Assembly (NCBI GenBank): GCA_023664705.1
Contig: JAMPFE010000075.1
Coordinates: forward strand, 1-9,479
From: Lachnospiraceae bacterium
GTDB taxonomy: Bacteria; Bacillota; Clostridia; Oscillospirales; Ruminococcaceae
Direction: 5' to 3'
Length of the DNA: 9,479 bases
Every line of letters starts with the position of its first letter. Positions within the stretch are counted from its first letter, which is position 1. The notes beneath the pieces are model-generated. The model was given only the letters and a program-made list of their open reading frames with translations, searched no databases and was not told where the DNA came from. This document shows positions 1-6,625 of the stretch, piece after piece. Made by a program: the position numbers and the translations under genes.

Positions 1-577
1 TATAAATTCCCTCAACTATTTGATACGCGGAATTATCGTCAAAATTATTCAGCGCAATAATCGGAAAACCGCCCATTCGGATATATTCGTTCAGCAATTC
101 TTTTGTCGAACCGTTCGCTTTTTTAAAATCAATATACTCGGTGAACGACAGCGTAAATACGGGGATTGAAATATATCTGCCGCTCAAATATGTCGAAATC
201 TCGCTTGACATCAGCTTGGAGTTAGACCCAGTGACACAAATGTCCGTATTCGCATTTTCGAGTAAGCTATTGACTGCTTTTTCCCAACCATAGATCTCTT
301 GAACCTCATCCAGCAGAATATAATATTTGTCATCATCGGTCATTTTTTCCTTGATCGCGCGGTACATATCCTTGTCGGTCATTCCCTCGTCCAATTCTTC
401 CGAAGTGTAACGAGTGAAAATTATGTGGTCGTCCGAAATGCCGCTGTTCTTCAGATCGTCGCGGAGCATTTCCAAAATCGTTGACTTTCCACAGCGGCGA
501 ACTCCCGCCAAAATCTTAACAAGCGGAACGTCTCTGTACTTTTTCAGCATTTCCATATAATGCGGTCTGATGATCAT
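1..577 (-). CDS. AAA_14/DUF4143-family ATPase, N-terminal part (cut by window edge)
   Basis: The visible 192 residues are the amino end of an ATPase of the archaeal-type AAA group (AAA_14 with a C-terminal DUF4143 domain). A Walker A motif GVRRCGKST lies at about residues 25-33, a Walker B YYILLDEVQ at 85-93 and a sensor-like ICVTGSNSKL at 113-122, followed by the family's SGR...F.LSFTEY stretch. The usual members are around 400 residues, so the DUF4143 half lies off the left edge. The start at 577 is chosen because GGGAGG sits 8 bases upstream and a sigma-A promoter lies just before it. The gene is probably monocistronic on its 5' side, since a likely terminator separates it from the ABC operon. 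The cellular role of this family is poorly known; toxin-antitoxin-like or phage-related roles have been suggested for relatives but nothing here decides it. Family assignment is firm, function is not. Confidence 0.88.
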   Translation of the reverse strand, partial: MIIRPHYMEMLKKYRDVPLVKILAGVRRCGKSTILEMLRDDLKNSGISDDHIIFTRYTSEELDEGMTDKDMYRAIKEKMTDDDKYYILLDEVQEIYGWEKAVNSLLENANTDICVTGSNSKLMSSEISTYLSGRYISIPVFTLSFTEYIDFKKANGSTKELLNEYIRMGGFPIIALNNFDDNSAYQIVEGIY

Positions 578-599
578 ATTATCGCCTCCCTCATTACAT

Positions 600-628
600 A
601 GTATAACAAAAAACTTTGGAAAAGTCAA
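600..628 (-). promoter_or_regulatory. Sigma-A promoter of the AAA ATPase gene
   Basis: On the minus strand, TTGACT (628-623) and TATACT (605-600) are separated by exactly 17 bases. Each hexamer matches the sigma-A consensus in five of six positions. The predicted start of transcription is near 592-593, giving a very short leader of about 15 bases that still holds the GGGAGG ribosome site. Confidence 0.75.
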
Positions 629-659
629 GAGTTTTTGCTGAAATTCCGCAAAAACTTTT
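627..659. repeat. AT-rich inverted repeat abutting the ATPase promoter
   Basis: AGTTTTTGC (630-638) and GCAAAAACT (648-656) form a perfect 9-bp inverted repeat around a 9-base centre. With one G-U pair it extends to about 12 bp (627-659). It begins at the upstream edge of the -35 hexamer. It could be an operator for the ATPase gene. Read on the plus strand it ends in a T run like a terminator, but no plus-strand gene precedes it. Confidence 0.4.
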
Positions 660-700
660 TGTCGCCCTTAGCGACCGAATACCTATTTTGCCGTTTCATA

Positions 701-730
701 ATAAAAGAGCGATCCTTGCAGACCGCCCTC
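701..730 (-). terminator. Probable terminator of the lipoprotein-ABC operon
   Basis: On the minus strand, 12 bases past the ABC ATPase stop codon, GAG and CGGTC (with a two-base GG bulge between them) pair with GATCG and CTC around a TGCAAG loop. One pair is G-U. The stem is followed at once by TTTTAT (706-701). Position and shape fit a Rho-independent terminator; the bulge makes it weaker than a textbook one. Confidence 0.55.
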
Positions 731-741
731 ACTTTTATGCT

Positions 742-1383
742 TTACCTTTTCATGCTTAATGTTCCCTTATCCATCTCGCAGACCGAATCGCAAAGCACGT
801 CGATGTCCTCAGCCGAGTGTGATGTCAATAGGATCGTCTTTCCGCTTGTCTTTAATTCCAACAGGTGCCGCCGCATTTCCGCAACGCCATCCTTGTCCAA
901 TCCGTTCATCGGCTCATCAAGGATCAGCAGATCAGGCTCCTCCATTATCGCCTGCGCAAGCCCCAAGCGCTGCCGCATTCCGAGTGAAAATTTCCCGATG
1001 TGCTTTTTATCATCGGGATCTAACCCGACTTTTCTGATCGCTTCTCGGATCTCGTTTTTCCCGATCTTTCGATTGATCTTTGCCAGCTGCATAAGGTTAT
1101 TGTAAGCGCTGAAATTCGGAAGAAAACCGGGAGTCTCGATAATCACGCCGATGTTGTCGGGAATGTCAATATCGCGACCTACGTGTTTTCCGTTCACGAA
1201 AACCTCTCCCGAGCTTGGCACGACAAGCCCGCAGATCATCTTCATAAGCACGGTTTTTCCGCTGCCGTTTCTGCCGATAAGCCCAACGATCTTGCCTTTT
1301 TCCACGTTCAGGCTAACGTTGTTTACGACTATGTATTCCTTGTATTTTTTCGTGACGTTTTTCACGCTGATAACATTTTCCAT
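742..1383 (-). CDS. ABC transporter ATP-binding protein, BcrA/lantibiotic-export type
   Basis: This 213-residue cytoplasmic ATPase powers the two membrane proteins encoded just upstream. The complete nucleotide-binding fold is visible: Walker A GRNGSGKT at 37-44, signature FSLGMRQRL at 132-140, Walker B LLILDEP at 152-158, a GLD D-loop at 161-163 and the switch His in TSH at 189. The usual Q-loop glutamine is replaced by Glu in IIETPGF (about residue 83), followed by PNFSAYNNL. This is typical of the BcrA/NisF-like group that exports or extracts bacitracin and lantibiotics. The protein is somewhat short for BcrA-like ATPases (often about 300 residues) because it lacks the extra C-terminal domain. 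The start at 1383 has GGGGGA 8 bases upstream, and the permease gene ends 12 bases before it, so this is the last gene of the operon. Substrate unknown. Confidence 0.93.
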   Translation of the reverse strand: MENVISVKNVTKKYKEYIVVNNVSLNVEKGKIVGLIGRNGSGKTVLMKMICGLVVPSSGEVFVNGKHVGRDIDIPDNIGVIIETPGFLPNFSAYNNLMQLAKINRKIGKNEIREAIRKVGLDPDDKKHIGKFSLGMRQRLGLAQAIMEEPDLLILDEPMNGLDKDGVAEMRRHLLELKTSGKTILLTSHSAEDIDVLCDSVCEMDKGTLSMKR

Positions 1384-1395
1384 AATTAATTCCCC

Positions 1396-2223
1396 CTAAA
1401 TAATGTCCGAATGTTTTCGGCATTTTATAAGTGTCGCGCAGATTGCCGCCGCCGATGCTGTTACATAAACGATTATCGGATACAGCTTGAACGGAAGCAG
1501 CTTCACCGCATTCAATTTGATCCACGATACGGGTGATAATCGAAAGAATGTCGCGGTCTGAAAATAGGATGTAAACAAATTCAGCGCGGTAAAAACTCCT
1601 CCGACAACGATTCCAAGTGAGCTTCCGGCTGCCATATTGACCGTAAAAACAACAAGCCCCAAAGTGACCGAAAGCATAAAAACCATGGGCAAAACATAGG
1701 CGAGCGCCTGCAGCGGCGTTACCGCGAGTATAGCCTCATACGGCGCTCCGCCGATAAATTGGACCTCGTATTTCGAGCCCAATCCGGCATTATAAATCGA
1801 CATTATGACTTTTCCCCACGAGCTGTTGTCAAATGATATTTGAAATCCAAAAAACAAAAGCGTTTCCAGTAATATCACCATAAGCACAAACAGCGAAACG
1901 GAAATTATAAAAAATATCTGACTGATGCACCACGTCCGTTTGCCGCTTCGTGTCAAGAGAAATATTTGTTGAGAGTTTTTGAACGGCATTTCCGAAAAAA
2001 TAAACAACAATGCAACGATCATAACCGTTACAAAAAAGGGACCGCTGAAAATCAGCGCAAATACGCCGAATGATATGGGCGTATTATAATCGAAAACTAT
2101 TTGAGCCGCGCCGTTGACGTTAATATAACCCGCCGATAAAATCATCAGTACTGCCGCCCAAAATTTTGATTGCGTTATCGTATAATAAATATGATAACGC
2201 GTTAATGTAAGCGCTTTTAACAT
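1396..2223 (-). CDS. ABC-2 type permease, second membrane subunit
   Basis: A 275-residue integral membrane protein with about six hydrophobic helices. Segments lie near residues 20-35, 50-75, 95-125, 165-195, 200-225 and 245-265, with a Lys/Arg-rich C-terminal tail (KCRKHSDII). Topology and size match ABC-2 or BcrB-like exporter subunits, although no sequence motif makes the family certain. The reading frame stays open further upstream, to 2445, but the start at 2223 is chosen because AGGAGG ends a few bases before it and the upstream stretch lies inside the preceding permease gene. Only 8 bases separate the two permease genes, so they are almost certainly made together and may form a heterodimer with the ATPase from 742-1383. 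The two permeases are of nearly equal length but not obviously alike in sequence, so if they arose by duplication it is old. Confidence 0.85.
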   Translation of the reverse strand: MLKALTLTRYHIYYTITQSKFWAAVLMILSAGYINVNGAAQIVFDYNTPISFGVFALIFSGPFFVTVMIVALLFIFSEMPFKNSQQIFLLTRSGKRTWCISQIFFIISVSLFVLMVILLETLLFFGFQISFDNSSWGKVIMSIYNAGLGSKYEVQFIGGAPYEAILAVTPLQALAYVLPMVFMLSVTLGLVVFTVNMAAGSSLGIVVGGVFTALNLFTSYFQTATFFRLSPVSWIKLNAVKLLPFKLYPIIVYVTASAAAICATLIKCRKHSDII

Positions 2224-2231
2224 GGCTCCTC

Positions 2232-3062
2232 CTAACCTATATCGTTGTATTTTTCGTATTTTCGGTTTATCATAAAATATGCGGCAAGCACAAAAATGCC
2301 AAGCAGCACTGCCGTATAAATCAGCGGATACATCATTGAAATTACCGAAAAATTCTCCGTTCTGTCTGGAAAAAATATTTTGTACACGGTATTGCGCTGC
2401 GAATAAACGTGATAAGGATTCAACAAACGCGGTATAGGCAGCCAACTCATCACATTTGTGATGAGAATATACAAAATCATCGGCATAACGACCGCGATAT
2501 TCGGATCGGTGAGTATGACTGAAAATAAAGTCGCAAGCGCCGAAAACGATCCCATCAAGCAGCCTTGAGTAACGAACTCCATAAAATAATACAAGAAATT
2601 ATTTCCTAAAATTGCGAGTCCGCCGTTGGCATAGCCGCCCATTTGATATAAAAAATACGCATCGGATATATCGCCGCAGACGGGATATTTAAGCAATAAA
2701 ATTGCCAAATATAAAACCGACGCGATTATTGAGACCGCAAACGCCGAGATAAAAGACGAAACGATCATACTCGATGCGAACGGGAATTTTTTCGTGCGTG
2801 AATACGAAGCGACAAACCGCCGCGCCGACCATTCGCACACGAACACCGCAGCGTTCGGAAGCGCGCAGATCACGAGCAGAAAATAACTCGTGCTGTTTGC
2901 GAACGCATAATGAAATATATAATAAACGGTCGCGTATTCCGAGAAAAGATCCTGCGAAATGATCGTCAGCAAACCAATGTACAACGCGACGGCAAGCCAA
3001 AATTTGCCTCTGCAAAATGTCTTTGAGAGACACATTCCCGTTGCGCGAAAAAATCTTTTCAT
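2232..3062 (-). CDS. ABC-2 type permease, first membrane subunit
   Basis: A 276-residue membrane protein with about six predicted helices: near residues 22-40, 58-80, 97-127, 165-190, 198-220 and 245-268. A basic amino end (MKRFFRATG) fits a cytoplasmic N-terminus. A large loop between helices 3 and 4 carries PVCGDISDAYFLYQMGG, probably extracytoplasmic. The start at 3062 is chosen over an in-frame ATG 93 bases upstream. At 3062 the ATG shares its A with the TAA stop of the lipoprotein gene (TAATG), an arrangement that usually means translational coupling, and a GGGAGAGGG purine tract lies upstream. It probably pairs with the following permease and the BcrA-type ATPase as an exporter. The exported compound cannot be read from the sequence. 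Confidence 0.85.
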   Translation of the reverse strand: MKRFFRATGMCLSKTFCRGKFWLAVALYIGLLTIISQDLFSEYATVYYIFHYAFANSTSYFLLVICALPNAAVFVCEWSARRFVASYSRTKKFPFASSMIVSSFISAFAVSIIASVLYLAILLLKYPVCGDISDAYFLYQMGGYANGGLAILGNNFLYYFMEFVTQGCLMGSFSALATLFSVILTDPNIAVVMPMILYILITNVMSWLPIPRLLNPYHVYSQRNTVYKIFFPDRTENFSVISMMYPLIYTAVLLGIFVLAAYFMINRKYEKYNDIG

Positions 3063-4075
3063 TACGCACCCTCTCCCGCCGCATAGACCGCTATTTCCTT
3101 GCCTGTGTACGCATCGTAATACTCGGTCAATCCGCCGAAAAAGTTGAATTTCCAAACAGGCGTCAGTTTGCTTTCGTTGACTATATATGTAAGCTCGCCG
3201 CTCGTCACTTCAACGGGGCTGTCAAGAAAGAGCATATCGTATTTATTTTTGAGGAGCTGCTCTGCGCCGTCAAGATCTATTAATGAATCGCCTCCGCCGA
3301 CTTTTTCCAAAACCTTCATCGGAGCGTAAAAACTCAAATATTCCATTCCGGCAGCTGTAAAGACCGCCGCTCCGGTCATTCCATCGATGGGAATTCCCTC
3401 GATAACTTGAGTGATCGAAACGGAATAATAGTCGGCAGGAGTGCCGTATTTTTCAACGTTCGGCGGGTTGTCGTTCAACTCGGCGAGCGCCTTGACGTAC
3501 TCTGCCGCGTCACGCGAAAATCTCTCGGCGGTCACTGCGTCAATCGTGATCCGAATGTCAATACCCAAAAGATTTTTCACTGTCTCGGTCAATTTTTCGG
3601 CGATCTCGTTTCGGGAAATAAAATCGAATTCGGTGTTCCGATCCGGGTCTTCCTCGCCGTGTGCGATAACAAAGCAATTGAAACCCTGCGCGGTATTATA
3701 ATCGACGCTCAACAGACCGTTACGATTCATTATTACTCCCTCTTCATCCGCGCAGCTGTATTCATCTCTGAAACCAATCGGAAATGTTTCCTTTTCACAA
3801 GTAGGCTCACCCGAAAAAAGCTTCAAAAAGCTATCCTGCGAAATTTCGGCAGCGGCGTAATTGTAGATCCCGACCGGTTTCTGCTCGGTTTGCGGCTTTT
3901 CGTATTTGAATTTTACGTTTTCCGAGTCGCGTGCCGCGTTAATATTTGAGACGTTTTCCGCGCTGACGGTTTGCGATGAATTCCCGCCGATATTCAACGG
4001 ATCCTGCGTGTTGACATTGCTGCACCCGCCGAGCAGAATGCATCCAACGAGCAAAAGCGGTAAATGTTTCTTCAT
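3062..4075 (-). CDS. Secreted lipoprotein with YycI/PepSY-like C-terminus
   Basis: A 337-residue predicted lipoprotein. The signal peptide has a KK start, a hydrophobic core and a lipobox LLGGC with the lipidated Cys at residue 18, followed by a Ser/Asn/Thr-rich linker. The mature part is soluble and should sit on the outer face of the membrane. The carboxy end, with LTPVWKF at about 304-310 and YYDAYTGKEI from about 319, resembles the final strands of YycI/PepSY-like domains (pattern L-P-W-F ... DA-TG), which often act in signalling or in holding a protease or kinase partner. This is motif resemblance only. The start at 4075 has AGGGGG about 7 bases upstream and a strong promoter 54 bases further on. 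It is the first gene of the ABC operon, so it may bind the exporter substrate or tune the neighbouring sensor kinase. I do not recognise a named family. Confidence 0.82.
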   Translation of the reverse strand: MKKHLPLLLVGCILLGGCSNVNTQDPLNIGGNSSQTVSAENVSNINAARDSENVKFKYEKPQTEQKPVGIYNYAAAEISQDSFLKLFSGEPTCEKETFPIGFRDEYSCADEEGVIMNRNGLLSVDYNTAQGFNCFVIAHGEEDPDRNTEFDFISRNEIAEKLTETVKNLLGIDIRITIDAVTAERFSRDAAEYVKALAELNDNPPNVEKYGTPADYYSVSITQVIEGIPIDGMTGAAVFTAAGMEYLSFYAPMKVLEKVGGGDSLIDLDGAEQLLKNKYDMLFLDSPVEVTSGELTYIVNESKLTPVWKFNFFGGLTEYYDAYTGKEIAVYAAGEGA

Positions 4076-4087
4076 AATATTTTCCCC

Positions 4088-4122
4088 CTAAAAATTTTTT
4101 AGCCGTGTCGTTTTTTTCGGCT
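4088..4122 (-). promoter_or_regulatory. Structured 5' leader of the lipoprotein-ABC operon
   Basis: The predicted transcript begins near 4122. AGCCG (minus strand, 4122-4118) can pair with CGGCT (4105-4101) around a 12-base A-rich loop. Next comes a nearly self-complementary CTAAAAAATTTTTAG (4102-4088) that runs into the AGGGGG ribosome site. The hairpins could protect the 5' end or shade the ribosome site. They are short, so this is tentative. Confidence 0.3.
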
Positions 4123-4128
4123 GGTTGC

Positions 4129-4157
4129 AGTATAGCAAATTAATTTCGGCTTGTCAA
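4129..4157 (-). promoter_or_regulatory. Near-consensus sigma-A promoter of the lipoprotein-ABC operon
   Basis: On the minus strand a perfect TTGACA (4157-4152) and TATACT (4134-4129) are separated by exactly 17 bases. The predicted transcription start is near 4122, about 47 bases before the lipoprotein ATG. The direct repeats at 4170-4198 lie just upstream of the -35 box, where an activator would contact RNA polymerase. Confidence 0.82.
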
Positions 4158-4169
4158 TAAGATTTTTTG

Positions 4170-4198
4170 CGAGTGGTCAAAATTTGCCCCCGAGTGGT
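4170..4198 (-). promoter_or_regulatory. Tandem direct repeat, probable LytTR response-regulator operator
   Basis: Two identical 8-base copies, ACCACTCG on the minus strand (CGAGTGGT on plus at 4170-4177 and 4191-4198), lie exactly 21 bp, two helical turns, apart. LytTR-domain regulators such as AgrA and ComE bind pairs of roughly 9-bp direct repeats with about this period. The site ends 12 bases upstream of the -35 hexamer, so the -35 box lies about one further period away. The adjacent divergent gene encodes a LytTR regulator, which makes it the obvious binding protein. Binding itself is inferred. Confidence 0.65.
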
Positions 4199-4217
4199 AA
4201 GAAATTTTTTGTAATTC

Positions 4218-4237
4218 ACAAATCGATGTAAATTTGT
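4218..4237. repeat. Short inverted repeat in the divergent control region
   Basis: ACAAAT (4218-4223) and ATTTGT (4232-4237) form a 6-bp inverted repeat around 8 bases, 12 bases upstream of the proposed -35 box of the regulator gene. It may be an operator half-site pair. In such AT-rich DNA it may equally be chance. Confidence 0.2.
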
Positions 4238-4249
4238 CCAATAAAATTA

Positions 4250-4283
4250 TTGCAATTTCTAGGAAAATGCCGTAGAATATAAT
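4250..4283 (+). promoter_or_regulatory. Candidate promoter of the regulator-kinase operon
   Basis: TTGCAA (4250-4255) and TAGAAT (4273-4278) lie 17 bases apart. An overlapping perfect TATAAT at 4278-4283 has no good -35 at the right distance. Either -10 would start transcription about 30 bases before the regulator ATG at 4317. The poorer -35 suggests modest basal expression compared with the strong divergent promoter. Confidence 0.5.
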
Positions 4284-4316
4284 TATGAGAAAACAACTTA
4301 CAAAGGAATGATAAAG

Positions 4317-5054
4317 ATGATCAAAATCGCCGTTTGCGATGATGACGAACTGTTTATCACCGAAACGCTGAAGCGTGCGGTGTCGATAGCTGTAAAATCG
4401 TCGGATATCAGTCCCGAGATACGATTTTTCCTTGACGGAACACTGCTTTTGAACAGGTTTCAAAACGGTGAATACTACGACATCATCATCCTTGACATAG
4501 ATATGCCCAAGATCAACGGCAAAGAGCTTGCGGCAAAACTGCGTGAAATGGATATGTCATTCTTCCTTGTTTTTATCACGTCGTATCCCAACGAACTTGC
4601 CAACACCGTGCCGTACAGAATAAACGCTTTTATCCCCAAAAACGGCGATGTAAACAAATACGGAGAGGAATTGGCGCGTGTTTTTTCGGAATACCAAAGA
4701 ATAAAACCCGAGCGTGAGATAATCGAAATAAACAGGAACGGCGAATCAACTTTTTTGACTATCCCGCTGAATTCGATCTATTGGTTTAAGTTTTCCGAAA
4801 AAATAATTGCGATGAGGACGATCTCCGATGAATATATTCTTTCCGAGAAAACGTTCACGAAAATAACCGAAAAATACAAGAAGATGGGATTTTTTGAGGT
4901 GCATAGAAGTACACTTGTGAACCTCAGAAAAATTCACTCGATCGGCGAAACGTCAATTACGCTCGACAACGGCGAGCAGCTCCCGCTGAGCCGCCGAAAA
5001 CGCAAAGACTTGTTGGAAGCTATGGCGGGAAATATAATGCGGGAGGTCTCATAA
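4317..5054 (+). CDS. LytTR-family response regulator (AgrA/LytR-like)
   Basis: A 245-residue two-domain DNA-binding regulator. The receiver domain occupies about residues 1-125: acidic cluster CDDDE at 7-11, phospho-acceptor Asp60 in IIILDIDMP, Thr88 in FITSY and Lys108 in FIPKNG. The LytTR DNA-binding domain covers about 135-240, with the typical FFEVHRSTLVNLRKI stretch near 192-206. The start at 4317 is preferred to an in-frame ATG at 4308, because the AAAGGA ribosome site directly abuts 4308 but is 9 bases from 4317. It is the natural partner of the sensor kinase that follows with no gap: the stop TAA is immediately followed by the kinase ATG, and GGGAGG for the kinase lies inside this gene. 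The 21-bp-phased repeats in the divergent promoter are its likely target. Confidence 0.93.
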   Translation: MIKIAVCDDDELFITETLKRAVSIAVKSSDISPEIRFFLDGTLLLNRFQNGEYYDIIILDIDMPKINGKELAAKLREMDMSFFLVFITSYPNELANTVPYRINAFIPKNGDVNKYGEELARVFSEYQRIKPEREIIEINRNGESTFLTIPLNSIYWFKFSEKIIAMRTISDEYILSEKTFTKITEKYKKMGFFEVHRSTLVNLRKIHSIGETSITLDNGEQLPLSRRKRKDLLEAMAGNIMREVS

Positions 5055-6383
5055 ATGCCTAAGATCATAGAATACATACTTTGTTTGATGGAGAACGGAA
5101 TTATTTTTATCTTTTTAAATTCTCTTATTGAAAGGCGATCAAAAAACATTCTCACCGTTATTGCGGCAATTGTCGTAAACGCCTCGATTATCTATTGCTG
5201 TTACGAATTGCGAAGCTTTACGCGAACGATAATTCTCGCTGCGATAACCATTGCGGCAAGCTGCATAATTTTTAAAGGGAAAATATGCATCAAGGCTGCG
5301 CTTTCCGTCACGGTAATTTTTATGTTGGAAATGATAAATATTTTATTCGGTAATTTCTCATCGCTTATGCTGAGCGGGGATGCTTATTACGCAACTTTCG
5401 GAAACACTTTCGTAAGCGTAATCGTATCTTTAATTATAAAAGCAGCGGATATTTTGGCGGTTTATTTCGCGTATAAAATGTTTTCAAAGCGGAATTTTGA
5501 AGCAAGTGGAAAGGTTTGGACGCTTTATTGCGTGATGATCTCCACCTATTTGTTTATCATCGTTACGTTTACCGAATTTCATCTCAGTCACGCGCGCAAA
5601 TTGTATTCCGCATTTCAATTCGCCGCTTCGTCGGGGCTTTTTATAACGGGAATGATAACTATCTATTTTTTCACATACGTATGCGGATCGTTTGCGAATG
5701 AAAAAAGAATGTATATCCTGCAAAGCGGTTATGACGGAATAAAAGAGCAGCTTGCTGTTCAATCGGAAAATTCCGAAAAGATCGGAAAAATACGTCACGA
5801 TACAAAAAATCATCTTCAAAACGCGCAAACACTTCTGTCGCAGGGGCATTACGACGCTGCTAAAAATCTTATCGCCGAGATGATCGAGGGAATCGATAAT
5901 ATTCATCTTAAATTTAATACCGCAACGGGAAACAGTATTATCGACGCTGCCATAGCAGTAAAATCCGCAATTTGCAGAAGCAGCGGTATAGATTTTGTTT
6001 TGTGCTGCGAAAAGCTTCCACAAGTAAATATAAGCGAGATCGACCTATCGTCGCTTATCTCAAACATTCTCGATAACGCGATAACTGCCGCCGAAAAAAC
6101 GGACACTCCGAGGGTAAAGCTGAAAATTTTTGTTCGCGGTGAATATCTTAATATTATTTCCGAAAATTCGTACAGCGGTGCCATAAAAAAGCGTGATGAG
6201 GGAAAGATCGCCGCGTTCTTTACCACCAAGTGCAACTCCGATGAGCACGGCTTTGGAACGAAGATAATCGGCGAGATCGCGCAAAAATACAACGGTACTT
6301 GTGTTTATGAATATGCAAACGGCTTTTTCAAGATGAATGTGATGCTTAATTATTCGGGCGAAATATTTAAAAACCAAGCGTGA
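5055..6383 (+). CDS. HPK10-type sensor histidine kinase (AgrC-like)
   Basis: A 442-residue membrane kinase. The N-terminal half (about 1-215) is a bundle of six or seven hydrophobic segments without a large external domain, as in AgrC-like peptide sensors. A coiled-coil-like linker follows. The phospho-accepting His is about residue 248 in RHDTKNHLQN, which matches the H-D-x-x-N-H pattern of HPK10 kinases. The N-box SNILDNAITAAE is at about 336-347 and the G-box HGFGTKII at 398-405, as in the GHKL ATPase fold. It should autophosphorylate and pass phosphate to the LytTR regulator encoded just before it. A membrane-only sensor usually detects a peptide or an envelope state. No agrB/agrD pair is nearby, so the signal is unknown; the divergent lipoprotein or exporter could be its sensory partner. 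Confidence 0.93.
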   Translation: MPKIIEYILCLMENGIIFIFLNSLIERRSKNILTVIAAIVVNASIIYCCYELRSFTRTIILAAITIAASCIIFKGKICIKAALSVTVIFMLEMINILFGNFSSLMLSGDAYYATFGNTFVSVIVSLIIKAADILAVYFAYKMFSKRNFEASGKVWTLYCVMISTYLFIIVTFTEFHLSHARKLYSAFQFAASSGLFITGMITIYFFTYVCGSFANEKRMYILQSGYDGIKEQLAVQSENSEKIGKIRHDTKNHLQNAQTLLSQGHYDAAKNLIAEMIEGIDNIHLKFNTATGNSIIDAAIAVKSAICRSSGIDFVLCCEKLPQVNISEIDLSSLISNILDNAITAAEKTDTPRVKLKIFVRGEYLNIISENSYSGAIKKRDEGKIAAFFTTKCNSDEHGFGTKIIGEIAQKYNGTCVYEYANGFFKMNVMLNYSGEIFKNQA

Positions 6384-6428
6384 GATTGCGCAAAAAATTA
6401 CACCCGATATAAAATTATAAAGTTGGTC

Positions 6429-6460
6429 AATCCCCTGTCAACTTGGCAGGGGATTTTTGC
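6429..6460 (+). terminator. Rho-independent terminator after the sensor kinase gene
   Basis: AATCCCCTG (6429-6437) pairs perfectly with CAGGGGATT (6447-6455) around a 9-base loop and runs into TTT (TTTGCTCTT). It lies 46 bases past the kinase stop. An alternative 6-bp stem, AAGTTG (6420-6425) with CAACTT (6439-6444), overlaps it. Confidence 0.8.
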
Positions 6461-6507
6461 TCTTACAGAGGTGCAATCTATAACAAAGCTGTTTGCGCAA
6501 AACAACG

Positions 6508-6546
6508 AAAACCGCAGAATGACCTTGTTTTTGCGGCGTTTTTTAT
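6508..6546 (+). terminator. Possible second terminator downstream of the kinase
   Basis: CCGCA (6512-6516) pairs with TGCGG (6532-6536) around a 15-base loop. A run of A before it and GTTTTTT after it could extend the stem past a two-base bulge. The loop is long, so this is only a candidate backup terminator. Confidence 0.35.
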
Positions 6547-6625
6547 CCGTTTATATGAGAGTGTAAATTTGTGTAACTTGTTCACGTCATTTTAAACGGC
6601 AGAATATGAACAAAATCCCCACAAG

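Noticed and set aside
661..675. GTCGC/GCGAC hairpin considered as the terminator of the ABC operon
   Set aside because: On the minus strand it is followed by A rather than T, and a better-placed stem with a T run lies at 701-730.
635..1105. 156-codon plus-strand frame
   Set aside because: It lies mostly opposite the ABC ATPase gene, whose motifs are unmistakable, and is a shadow frame.
3407..3949. 180-codon plus-strand frame
   Set aside because: It is a shadow of the lipoprotein gene, which has a signal peptide, ribosome site and promoter in the minus direction.
4285..4311. Eight-codon leader peptide MRKQLTKE whose stop overlaps an ATG of the regulator
   Set aside because: It has no ribosome site and begins at or before the predicted transcription start, so it is probably not translated.
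5484..6023. 179-codon minus-strand frame inside the kinase gene
   Set aside because: The kinase H-box, N-box and G-box are all intact on the plus strand. The minus frame has no ribosome site or motif.
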